From Candidatus Saccharimonas sp. (GTDB taxonomy: Bacteria; Patescibacteriota; Saccharimonadia; Saccharimonadales; Saccharimonadaceae), in contig DZCW01000003.1 in the NCBI GenBank assembly GCA_022736555.1, forward strand, positions 1 to 64,000: a DNA stretch of 64,000 nucleotides, written 5' to 3'. A program made the translations under genes and the position numbers. Shown here piece after piece: positions 45,029-53,018 of this stretch. Within the stretch, counting starts at the first letter, position 1. Each line of letters starts with the position of its first letter. Under the pieces are notes generated by a model, which did not search any database, was not told the origin of the DNA, and worked only from the letters and a program-made list of their open reading frames with translations.

Positions 45029-47524
45029 TTAGATGACAATCGCTTGGTTTTGCGAAGTAACTGAATTTATAAGACCATCAATAACATCATTAGCCTCTTT
45101 ACTAGTTAATGTATGGTCATATGAAGTTAGTTTTATACGAATCGTAATATTTTTGGTTTCGCCATCAATTGGTTGATAAATATCAACTGGTGAAATTGCG
45201 GTATCTAGGTCTATTGAAACCACGGCATTATTTAAAGAATTGATAATTCGATCATAAGATAAGTCTTTACTCACCTGAAAGCATATGTCACGTTCGGCCG
45301 AAGGATATCGACTCAAGGGTTTATATCTATTACCTAGTTCCTTAGTACTTTCAAATAAACCACGCGCATTAATCTCGAAACCAGCAGAGTACTCAGGCAA
45401 TTTAAACTGTCTGGCGACCGATTTTTTATATTCACCGATAATACCTATGATCGTGCCTGTTCGTAAATCAACTAATTTAGCACTACGACGATATTCAAAA
45501 GGTATTGATAGCAAATCGTCGGTTTTTTGATCTATATTCTGATAAGCCAGCTCTATACCAAATGATTGGCATAAATAATCAAATATTCGCTTTGCTTGGT
45601 AGTACGGCGAGCCAGCTTTTTTATTTTTACTAGTTACGACTAGTGAAATCGAATCGGTTTCAATAGGCACATTTTCATCCGTCAAACCATGTTGTTTTTG
45701 ATGTGTTTTATTGATTTCGAATATCGCAAAATTATCATAGCCTTGTTTTACATTAGGGTATATTAAGCCCAGTAGACTAGGCGTTAAAGTCTGACGATAA
45801 TATTGCAAATTAGGACTAATTGAATTAACTATACGATACGAATTTTCGACGTTATGGTCGGCCTTTTGCAAGATATCGCCATGGATAAAGCTATACGATA
45901 GTACTTCGTTGGCGCCAGCACGCACCAGACTTTGTCGAACTTTGGCACGAAACTCATCAAACTCATTTGGACGAGTGGCCTTAAAATCGCGTGTCGGCAA
46001 AGTTGGATTTATATTGTCAAAACCATTCAATCGACCGATTTCCTCGGCAACGTCCTCGAATATATTGATATCAGCTCGCCACCATGGGGCCGTTACTGTG
46101 ATAGTATTCATATTTTCAACCGATTCCGTTATAAATTCGGCATTTTTTAGCGTACTGACCATATCATTTTCACTAAACGAGCTACCCAATATTCCGTTCA
46201 CTTTATCTACAGCAAAACTAATTGCGACTAGCGGCTTTTTGCCAGGGTATGCTTCGGCTAGAGGGCTAACACATTTCGCGCCAGACCACTCCCCCATCAA
46301 ATTAATAGCATCATATAACACCGGTGTGGTTAATTCAGGCGACTGACCCTTGGTAAACCTAGTGATCGCCTCACTAAAAATCCCATGGCGCATTTGAGTT
46401 GAGCGCAAATTATACAGATTAAATGTCGCACTTTCGATAATAATATTACGAGTATTTTGATCTATGGCTGTATTTGCACCGCCCATAGCACCAGCTAGAC
46501 CAATAGCCGTTTCACCAGCCGCAATAACGATATCACCAGAGTCTAATTCAATCGTTCGCCCGTCTAATAAAGCTAACCTTTCACCGTTATACCCAGTACG
46601 AACATGGATATCAGCACTGCCACCACCCACAGACACTAACTTGTCATAATCAAAAGCGTGCAATGGCTGACCAGTCAGCATCATCAGATAATTAGTCACA
46701 TCAACCACGGCATTAATCGGACGTACGCCAACTCGCGATAAGTATGTCTGAATTTTGAGCGGTGATTTCCGGTTACTATCAGCATCCGACACTACAATAG
46801 CCTGATATCTAGCGGATAATTCAGAATTATCGATGGTAGCGCTTAGTTTGAATTCGCTCGATTCTATATTATTAAAATCAGGTGAAGTTTGAGCTAACCA
46901 TTCAGGTGTTTTAAACGTTTTACCCGATATAGCCGCTACTTCACGAGCAAAACCAATAATGCCAAAACAATCTGGGCGATGCGTTAATGATTTATTTTCT
47001 ATATCCAGCAGATAATCATCTAATTCATAAGCAGTCGCAAACAAAGTGCCTGGTGTTATATCACCGTCTAATTCCAAGATTCCATCATGCTCATCAAACA
47101 AATCAAGCTCGCGAGCGCTGGCGATCATACCATTACTCATCACGCCACGTAATTCGCGCGAACCTAATATAAATTGCTCCGCAGTATTATATGTATTTGG
47201 CACAATTGATCTAGGTGGTAGCCAAGCAACTATTTGCCCCACCTTTATATTCGACGCACCGCAAACAACCTGTATTAAACCATTTTTATCACGCTCGATA
47301 TCTGTGGTAATACCACCATCATCAATTTTAGTGATATTTAAGTGATCAGAGCCTTCTAATTTACCGGCTTCAACCACCCTCACCACTAGGGTATCCTTGT
47401 ATTTTACGTTTAGGTCGATGACTTGTTCGACTTCGACCAAACGCGCACCGATTAATGTGACCAATTCGTCAATTGGCATATCAATATCAGTGAATTTTTT
47501 TAACCAGTTTAGTGAAATAATCAT
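45029..47524 (-). CDS. pheT: Phenylalanyl-tRNA synthetase beta subunit
   Basis: The 831-aa beta subunit of PheRS. Domain order: EMAP-like tRNA-binding domain (about 40-155), B3/4 editing domain (about 210-390), B5 domain (about 410-480), a catalytic-like core, and the C-terminal FDX-ACB anticodon-binding domain (about 735-831, RYPSAERDICFQVSKD). The ATG overlaps the pheS stop as ATGA. Length is typical of the long PheT form. Confidence 0.96.
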   Translation of the reverse strand: MIISLNWLKKFTDIDMPIDELVTLIGARLVEVEQVIDLNVKYKDTLVVRVVEAGKLEGSDHLNITKIDDGGITTDIERDKNGLIQVVCGASNIKVGQIVAWLPPRSIVPNTYNTAEQFILGSRELRGVMSNGMIASARELDLFDEHDGILELDGDITPGTLFATAYELDDYLLDIENKSLTHRPDCFGIIGFAREVAAISGKTFKTPEWLAQTSPDFNNIESSEFKLSATIDNSELSARYQAIVVSDADSNRKSPLKIQTYLSRVGVRPINAVVDVTNYLMMLTGQPLHAFDYDKLVSVGGGSADIHVRTGYNGERLALLDGRTIELDSGDIVIAAGETAIGLAGAMGGANTAIDQNTRNIIIESATFNLYNLRSTQMRHGIFSEAITRFTKGQSPELTTPVLYDAINLMGEWSGAKCVSPLAEAYPGKKPLVAISFAVDKVNGILGSSFSENDMVSTLKNAEFITESVENMNTITVTAPWWRADINIFEDVAEEIGRLNGFDNINPTLPTRDFKATRPNEFDEFRAKVRQSLVRAGANEVLSYSFIHGDILQKADHNVENSYRIVNSISPNLQYYRQTLTPSLLGLIYPNVKQGYDNFAIFEINKTHQKQHGLTDENVPIETDSISLVVTSKNKKAGSPYYQAKRIFDYLCQSFGIELAYQNIDQKTDDLLSIPFEYRRSAKLVDLRTGTIIGIIGEYKKSVARQFKLPEYSAGFEINARGLFESTKELGNRYKPLSRYPSAERDICFQVSKDLSYDRIINSLNNAVVSIDLDTAISPVDIYQPIDGETKNITIRIKLTSYDHTLTSKEANDVIDGLINSVTSQNQAIVI

Positions 47525-48528
47525 GCGAATTTCCTCAAAAATTGTAATTTACCGGACTCGAAATAGCGTAGGTCTTCGATGCCGTACTTCAGCATCACTA
47601 ATCGCTCAATCCCACCACCCCAAGCAAAACCACGATATTCATTAGGGTCAATACCAGCTGAACTTAGAACATTAGGATGAATCATTCCGCAACCCAACAT
47701 CTCCAACCACTCACCGGATTTGCCACCCAAAGCTGCTGGTTTTTCAATCGCAAACTCCAGACCTGGCTCAACAAACGGAAAGTACGCTGGCTGAGTTTTG
47801 ATTTTTAACTTTTGACCATAATAAGTCTCGAAAAAACTACGCAAAGTGCCTAACATTTGACCTAATGTCGCATCACGACTAACAAATACACCTTCACACT
47901 GATAAAAAGTGTGTTCGTGTGTAGCATCTACATCCTCGTTGCGAAAAACTCGTCCGTAACTAACTGCCGCGATCTGTCCACCAGCCTCTAATTTTGCCTT
48001 GCCGTCCTTTAAGATACGATTTTGCATAGTACTAGTGTGCGCTGGTGGAATAAAACCCTCTTCGGTACGAAAAGTATCGTAGCCATCACGAGCCGGATGG
48101 TTTTCAGGGAAATTCAATGTCCCAAACATATGTTCATCATCATCAATTTGACGAGATTCGAACGCTTCAAAACCCATACGAGTGAATATATCGACGACAT
48201 TAGCTAATTCGGTCGTTAATGGATGTTGAGTGCCATATTCGGTTGGTAATAAATCCAAAGAGCCAGTATTAGCATCCCATGGCGCAGTAACATCTATTGC
48301 CTCGACGTTTACGTCCTCTAATTCAGACTCACGGCTTAATACCGCCGCTTCTAATTTAACGCGTAGCTCATTAACATTTTTACCATAAGCACCGCGATCC
48401 TCAGCTGGTAAATCCTTGATTACGCCATAGAGCTTTTTTAGTTCCGGTGTTTTTAATAATTCACGAGGCGCATCGCTAGCTGCGATTTTTGTTAGTAAGT
48501 CTTTTTGAACGTCTTCAATATTCTGCAT
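47521..48528 (-). CDS. pheS: Phenylalanyl-tRNA synthetase alpha subunit
   Basis: The catalytic alpha subunit (335 aa). An N-terminal coiled coil (1-80) is followed by class II core motifs: RDGYDTFRTEEG, HTSTMQNRIL, GRVFRNEDVDATHEHTFYQCEG (motif 2 region) and GGGIERLVMLKYGI (motif 3). Its stop codon TGA is shared with the pheT start, evidence that TGA is read as stop here. No clear Shine-Dalgarno sequence is seen. Confidence 0.96.
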   Translation of the reverse strand: MQNIEDVQKDLLTKIAASDAPRELLKTPELKKLYGVIKDLPAEDRGAYGKNVNELRVKLEAAVLSRESELEDVNVEAIDVTAPWDANTGSLDLLPTEYGTQHPLTTELANVVDIFTRMGFEAFESRQIDDDEHMFGTLNFPENHPARDGYDTFRTEEGFIPPAHTSTMQNRILKDGKAKLEAGGQIAAVSYGRVFRNEDVDATHEHTFYQCEGVFVSRDATLGQMLGTLRSFFETYYGQKLKIKTQPAYFPFVEPGLEFAIEKPAALGGKSGEWLEMLGCGMIHPNVLSSAGIDPNEYRGFAWGGGIERLVMLKYGIEDLRYFESGKLQFLRKFA

Positions 48529-48542
48529 AATATCTATTTATC

Positions 48543-48782
48543 TTAACGCGTTACACTTAACACCGTCAACCACACAATAATTCCTAAGATCGCAATAATT
48601 ATAATCGCCCACGCCCACGCTAGATTCGTGGTCTTTTTCATACCCTCGATATATTGAGAATCGTCAACGCCATCAGGCCTATCGGCCAATCTAGAACGGT
48701 CTATAACTTTGGCTTGTAGTTCTGCCGCTATTTTTTTCTGTAGTTCGGTACGTTGGTCGTTTTGATTAACAAATAATGCCAT
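48543..48782 (-). CDS. Small C-tail-anchored membrane protein
   Basis: A 79-aa protein of unknown family. Residues 1-50 are charged and predicted helical; one membrane helix (about 54-77) is at the C-terminus, so the bulk should face the cytoplasm. It sits 14 nt upstream of pheS in the same direction and may be its cotranscribed leader gene. An extended -10 (TGG-TATACT) lies exactly 6 nt before the ATG, the clearest leaderless arrangement in the window. Confidence 0.7.
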   Translation of the reverse strand: MALFVNQNDQRTELQKKIAAELQAKVIDRSRLADRPDGVDDSQYIEGMKKTTNLAWAWAIIIIAILGIIVWLTVLSVTR

Positions 48783-48788
48783 ATTACT

Positions 48789-48797
48789 AGTATACCA
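48789..48797 (-). promoter_or_regulatory. Extended -10, leaderless layout, of the small membrane protein gene
   Basis: TGG-TATACT ends 6 nt before the ATG (48782). It faces the near-identical TGG-TATACT of the divergent aquaporin gene. Confidence 0.7.
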
Positions 48798-48821
48798 CTT
48801 GTGTTTGTTTTACTGCCAATG

Positions 48822-48830
48822 TGGTATACT
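48822..48830 (+). promoter_or_regulatory. Extended -10 promoter of the aquaporin gene
   Basis: TGG-TATACT, then a leader of about 28 nt with a perfect AAGGAGG Shine-Dalgarno sequence (48848-48854), 10 nt before the ATG. Confidence 0.7.
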
Positions 48831-48864
48831 ATGGTCATATTTCACTTAAGGAGGGAACAAGTCC

Positions 48865-49734
48865 ATGGCAACCAAAACAGCCATTTCGTCGAGCAAAAAA
48901 TCGACAGATGAAAAACCTAAAACATCAACCGTGGAAGCAATTGACAACGGATCATCTACGATGACTCTTAAATCAATTCGCGAATTCGTTAACAAGATGC
49001 CAATTATTGGTAAGCTAGTCGCTGAATTTATCGGCACTTTCCTACTAACCGCAGCATTTTTCGAAATGCCAAACAACCCAATCCCAATAGCATTTGCAAT
49101 GATCGGCATAGTATTGATTATTGGCGGAGTATCAGGCTCACATATTAACCCAGCTATGACTATCGGCGCATTCGTAACCCGAAGAATTAGTGGTTTACGT
49201 GCTATCGGCTTCATCATCGCTCAATTCTTGGGCGCAGGTGCAGGTTACTTGGTATTAAACGCTTTCGTAAAGGCCAATGAAGTAACAACTATAGCAGCAA
49301 GCACATCATCAATTTTCCACGCAGCTTCAATAACAGATCTAACTGACAGCAAAAAATGGTACTTGTTCTTTGCTGAACTATTAGGCGCAGCTATATTGGG
49401 TCTTGGTTTTGCAGCAGCTTTGCGTATTAAGAAAAACAAGACAGCTTCTGCTTTTTCAGCCGGTTTTGCTATGCTGATCGCACTATACATTACTATGTCA
49501 CTAACTATATCGTTACTAACCGAATCAGGTACTGGTCTAACTTTCCTAAACCCAGCAGTTGCATTTGCAGCTAACGGTCTATTATGGAGCCTATGGCCAA
49601 TTGCAATCTTTGTTATATCACCAATCTTGGGTGGAATCATCGGATTTGCAGTACAAAGCTTCCTACAGTCTCAGACCATAAACACTAGCGATTGTGATTG
49701 TAGCAATTGCTGTGAGTGTGACAACTGTAAATAA
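48865..49734 (+). CDS. Aquaporin-family channel with atypical filter and Cys-rich tail
   Basis: A 289-aa MIP-family channel. A charged N-terminal extension (about 1-45) precedes six membrane helices. The two pore motifs are NPA at 95-97 (SHINPAMT) and 229-231 (FLNPAV). In water and glycerol channels the second NPA is followed by the selectivity-filter Arg; here residue 232 is Val. The last 13 residues hold six cysteines (277, 279, 282, 283, 285, 288), a possible metal- or redox-binding tail. The family is clear; the substrate is not. The very strong ribosome binding site suggests high expression. Confidence 0.9.
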   Translation: MATKTAISSSKKSTDEKPKTSTVEAIDNGSSTMTLKSIREFVNKMPIIGKLVAEFIGTFLLTAAFFEMPNNPIPIAFAMIGIVLIIGGVSGSHINPAMTIGAFVTRRISGLRAIGFIIAQFLGAGAGYLVLNAFVKANEVTTIAASTSSIFHAASITDLTDSKKWYLFFAELLGAAILGLGFAAALRIKKNKTASAFSAGFAMLIALYITMSLTISLLTESGTGLTFLNPAVAFAANGLLWSLWPIAIFVISPILGGIIGFAVQSFLQSQTINTSDCDCSNCCECDNCK

Positions 49735-49757
49735 CACTAAATAAATACTTGAAATAT

Positions 49758-49783
49758 AAATCCCCACCAATCGGTGGGGATTT
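49758..49783. terminator. Intrinsic terminator between aquaporin and rmuC
   Basis: A perfect 11-bp stem (49758-49768 with 49773-49783) with a 4-nt loop lies between two convergent genes. It ends in AAA/TTT on both sides but lacks a long U-run, so it may be a moderate bidirectional terminator. Confidence 0.8.
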
Positions 49784-49806
49784 AACTTGCCCATTGTTAT
49801 CTGTAT

Positions 49807-50880
49807 TTAATTATTATCTTGTGGCTTATCTAGCAGTAGCGGATCAACTTCAGGGTCTATACCAGAGATCTTGATAACGTCTTTATCGACTTTGCCTAGT
49901 TCTTTATGAGCATCATTATAATGACCAACCGTCTGCCCTAATGATCGCCCTAGTTTTTGCATATACTCATCAAATCGACCAATATGTTGGCCTAATTTAC
50001 CGACTCTAATTTGAATATCCTTGGCTTGTTCTTCGATTTGAAGACTACGAAGACCCTGTAGCACTGTCTGTAAGTAAGCCATAAAGCTAGTTGGACTAAC
50101 AATGATTACTTTTTTATCACGGAACGCATACTCGATCAAATCACGTGCGCTCGAGCCAGTACCAACATCACCGATCAACAGATCGTAATACAATGATTCG
50201 CTAGGAATAAACATAAATGCAAAATCCATAGTTTTTTCGCTAGGTCTAATGTATTTGCTAGTTTCATCGATGCGGTTTTTCAAATCAGTTCTGACTTTGG
50301 CTAATAGTTTTTCACGATCCGCCTTGTTAGCTTCGCCGACCATGCGATTATAATTTTCCAAGCTAAATTTACTATCGATCGGCAGAATTTGACCTTTATC
50401 CAGGAAAACGACCGCATCGACAATCTCGCCATCCTTGAACTTGTACTGCATCTGATAGTTTTTTGACGGCAAAATATTGCCTAGTACCGACTCTAAATAA
50501 TACTCGCCAAACACACCACGCTGCTTAGGATTTTGTAATACATTCTGTAAAGTCTTTAACTCATCGGCCACATCGATTACCCGTCGATTAGTCTCGTCAA
50601 GCTTGGCTAGGCGCTGCGTAACGTCCGAAACTAGTTTAGCGCTCTCACTAAGCTGTTTTTGCATCGAAGTCTGCATAGATAGGTTGTTACGTTCTAATTT
50701 ATCACCCACCGCCTGCTGTAAGATATTTATATTTCTAGATAACTCGACAACGTCGCCTTTTAACATTTCGGCTGCACCAGAGTTTTTAAGCTCCTGTAAT
50801 TTATGATTTAGCACGTAAAGTACCGCGCCAAAACCAGCAATCACTACAATTAGAATAATAACCATAACTACTTGATTCAT
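49807..50880 (-). CDS. rmuC: RmuC-family protein
   Basis: A 357-aa protein with an N-terminal membrane helix (3-24), a coiled coil (about 30-110) and the RmuC PD-(D/E)XK-like domain: KQRGVFGEYYLE, YKFKDGEIVDAVVFLDKGQILPIDSKFSLENY and a late SPTSFMAYLQTVLQGL. E. coli RmuC limits inversion rearrangements, probably as a nuclease; activity is by homology. TATACT lies 6 nt before the ATG, a leaderless layout. Confidence 0.92.
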   Translation of the reverse strand: MNQVVMVIILIVVIAGFGAVLYVLNHKLQELKNSGAAEMLKGDVVELSRNINILQQAVGDKLERNNLSMQTSMQKQLSESAKLVSDVTQRLAKLDETNRRVIDVADELKTLQNVLQNPKQRGVFGEYYLESVLGNILPSKNYQMQYKFKDGEIVDAVVFLDKGQILPIDSKFSLENYNRMVGEANKADREKLLAKVRTDLKNRIDETSKYIRPSEKTMDFAFMFIPSESLYYDLLIGDVGTGSSARDLIEYAFRDKKVIIVSPTSFMAYLQTVLQGLRSLQIEEQAKDIQIRVGKLGQHIGRFDEYMQKLGRSLGQTVGHYNDAHKELGKVDKDVIKISGIDPEVDPLLLDKPQDNN

Positions 50881-50886
50881 ATCACA

Positions 50887-50892
50887 AGTATA
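50887..50892 (-). promoter_or_regulatory. -10 box of rmuC, leaderless layout
   Basis: TATACT lies exactly 6 nt before the rmuC ATG (50880), in the 15-bp gap after the preceding gene. Confidence 0.6.
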
Positions 50893-50895
50893 ACA

Positions 50896-51333
50896 TTATA
50901 GAGATGCGATGATACGAATAGTTACAACAACTATCACGATAGCAAAAGCGATCGGCGTAAACTGCTTGTTACGAACTAACCAAGAAAATAAGACATAGGC
51001 CAAAGTATATAAAATCACATCCCAAACCATAATCTCAACCCAGCCCAAACCGCTAGTCCAACTAACCAATCCCCATAATGATATTGCGGTCGCCACCGCT
51101 ACAACCAGTGGTCTGACCATCGATAATTTAACCATCATCATAGTGCCGACGGTCGCAACTAGGACTGTTGCAATATCACCAGCTGTATTTTCTGCGTTAA
51201 CCCAACTTTTTATGGCTGCAGACAACACCCAGAATAATAACCCCACTAGAACACCCAGAATAACACTTTGCCATAATGAACCAACTGGAACTGCAATTTG
51301 TCGCTGTGTACTAGTTTCGATAATTTTCGCCAC
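50896..51333 (-). CDS. Four- or five-helix membrane protein, unknown
   Basis: A 145-aa hydrophobic protein with membrane helices at about 22-42, 53-72, 74-93, 98-116 and 122-143. No family is recognised and no functional motif is seen. The start is GTG with a GGAG Shine-Dalgarno sequence 8 nt upstream and TATAAT further up. It lies between rmuC and a PAP2-like phosphatase gene, all leftward, but has its own promoter. Confidence 0.6.
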   Translation of the reverse strand: MAKIIETSTQRQIAVPVGSLWQSVILGVLVGLLFWVLSAAIKSWVNAENTAGDIATVLVATVGTMMMVKLSMVRPLVVAVATAISLWGLVSWTSGLGWVEIMVWDVILYTLAYVLFSWLVRNKQFTPIAFAIVIVVVTIRIIASL

Positions 51334-51392
51334 AAAAGCACTCCGTATAATTACCTTTATTATACATCATTCTTGTATTTATAGCAAACCGG

Positions 51393-51869
51393 TTAAGCTT
51401 TTTTGGTTATTGTCGGGTTTAAATACCAGAGTGCGCCAATCAACGCAATCACTATACCGCCAATCACATCAATTGGCGTATGGACTAACGCTAATACCCT
51501 GCCAACCCCAATCACGATTACTAGCGAAGCTAGGATTAGTGTTATCCATTTCTGCTTGGTCTCAAACCAAACGGCACAGGTTAAAACTGTTACAAATAGG
51601 ATATGGTCAGACGGAAAACCGGGGTTATTGAGGAATGATGCCCCAGCGGCCGCACCTAATAATTCAAAAGGCCGCTCACCCTCTGGTTGATAGACTATAG
51701 CGATTAATTGAGCTAATAAATAAGCGATCAACCCGGCCATTAATATACGTTTATAAGCTTCTAATCGGTGTTCTTTGGGGATTTTAAAAACCAAGGCGTA
51801 AGCCCCAATTAATAAAACTGGAATCATAGCATAATCAGCCATAATGCGAATCATTAGTTCATTACTCAT
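51393..51869 (-). CDS. PAP2-superfamily lipid phosphatase
   Basis: A 158-aa membrane protein of the PAP2 fold. The second and third motifs are visible: PSDH (about 92-95, normally PSGH) and GRVLALVHTPIDV (R-x5-H-x3-D). In motif 1 the RP of K-x6-RP is present (EGERPF), but the lysine is not. Such enzymes recycle undecaprenyl or other lipid pyrophosphates outside the membrane; the missing Lys and Gly make catalytic efficiency uncertain. It is divergent from the glycosyltransferase gene. Confidence 0.8.
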   Translation of the reverse strand: MSNELMIRIMADYAMIPVLLIGAYALVFKIPKEHRLEAYKRILMAGLIAYLLAQLIAIVYQPEGERPFELLGAAAGASFLNNPGFPSDHILFVTVLTCAVWFETKQKWITLILASLVIVIGVGRVLALVHTPIDVIGGIVIALIGALWYLNPTITKKA

Positions 51870-51928
51870 ATATATAGACTAGCACAAGCTATAATATGGC
51901 GCGACGTTTTTTTAAACTAACAATCACG

Positions 51929-51937
51929 TGATACAAT
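51929..51937 (+). promoter_or_regulatory. Extended -10 of the glycosyltransferase gene, leaderless layout
   Basis: TGA-TACAAT lies 7 nt before the ATG (51945). No Shine-Dalgarno sequence is present. Confidence 0.6.
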
Positions 51938-51944
51938 TTTAACT

Positions 51945-53018
51945 ATGAATATATTTATTGACGCTCGATGGACCAGGACCGATTATCACGATGGCATTAG
52001 CCGCTACACAGCCGGAATAGTTCAAGGATTTATAGAAAACCAAATCCCGATCACTGTTTTAGTGAAAGACCTAGAACAGCTAAAAATGTTGCCTAGTAAC
52101 GTGCCTTATATCCTAGTTAATAACCCAATCTCGATCAAGGAATTATTTATCGCCTATAAATTAAACCGCCTAGGCGCAGACTTAGTGTTTAGCCCGTTCC
52201 AAGTTATGGGAACTTGGGGTAGAAAATATAAACTAATTTTTACATTGCATGACACGATTTATTATCTACACCCCAAAGCACCAACTAACCTTGCCTTGCC
52301 TATCCGCATTGTTTGGCGTTTGTTCCATATGGCAAAATGGCCACAGAGGTTTTTATTGAACCAAGCCGATTATGTAGCTACTGTCAGTAATTTATCTAAG
52401 AAATTTATCCAACAATTTCACCTAACCGATCGTGAAATTGCCGTCGTTTACGATGCGCCCAGCTTAATACCAGACCAGGTCAAACGTGATGCAAAAACCA
52501 ACAATATCGTTTACATGGGTTCATTTATGCCATACAAGAACGTCGAGGTTTTGATACGTGGTATGGAACATTTACCTCATACCTATACATTACACCTACT
52601 CAGCAGAATATCCGATGAACGCAAGGCCGAATTGTCACAGCTAATCAAACGTGGTGTAAAAGTTGAATTCCATAACGGCGTTAGTGATAGCGAATATATC
52701 CAATTATTACAAAATGCCTTTTGTTTGGCCACAGGATCGAAAGAAGAAGGTTTCGGATTACCTATTATCGAAGCTCAGGAACTCGGCACGCCAGTTATCT
52801 GTAGTGACATGGAAATATTCAAAGAGGTCGCCGGTAAAGGTGCATTATATTTCAATTACGACAATCCCAAAGAATTCGCTTCTCAGGTGCTGAAACTAAC
52901 CGAGCGTAAAGTAAAATCTGACCTAATTACGGCAGGTTACGCTCAGGCTAAAAAATTCTCTTGGAAAGAATCAGTTAAAGCACTTTACGCCGTCTGCGAA
53001 AAGCTCAACAAAGCTTAG
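51945..53018 (+). CDS. Glycosyltransferase family 4 (GT-B fold)
   Basis: A 357-aa retaining glycosyltransferase. The N-terminus MNIFIDARWTRTDYHDGISRYT carries the glycine loop; the donor-binding C-terminal domain has NIVYMGSFMPYKNVEVLIRG and the E-x7-E motif EEGFGLPIIEAQELGTPV (about 265-282). The acceptor is unknown; cell-surface glycan or lipid are likely. It overlaps the convergent MgtA-like gene by 4 bp. Confidence 0.9.
   Translation: MNIFIDARWTRTDYHDGISRYTAGIVQGFIENQIPITVLVKDLEQLKMLPSNVPYILVNNPISIKELFIAYKLNRLGADLVFSPFQVMGTWGRKYKLIFTLHDTIYYLHPKAPTNLALPIRIVWRLFHMAKWPQRFLLNQADYVATVSNLSKKFIQQFHLTDREIAVVYDAPSLIPDQVKRDAKTNNIVYMGSFMPYKNVEVLIRGMEHLPHTYTLHLLSRISDERKAELSQLIKRGVKVEFHNGVSDSEYIQLLQNAFCLATGSKEEGFGLPIIEAQELGTPVICSDMEIFKEVAGKGALYFNYDNPKEFASQVLKLTERKVKSDLITAGYAQAKKFSWKESVKALYAVCEKLNKA

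Noticed and set aside
49245-49640. A 131-codon leftward frame opposite the aquaporin gene
   Set aside because: Antisense shadow of transmembrane helices in a confidently identified gene.
51143-51631. A 162-codon rightward frame across two leftward membrane protein genes
   Set aside because: It crosses the ends of two supported genes and has no domain, signal or ribosome binding site.
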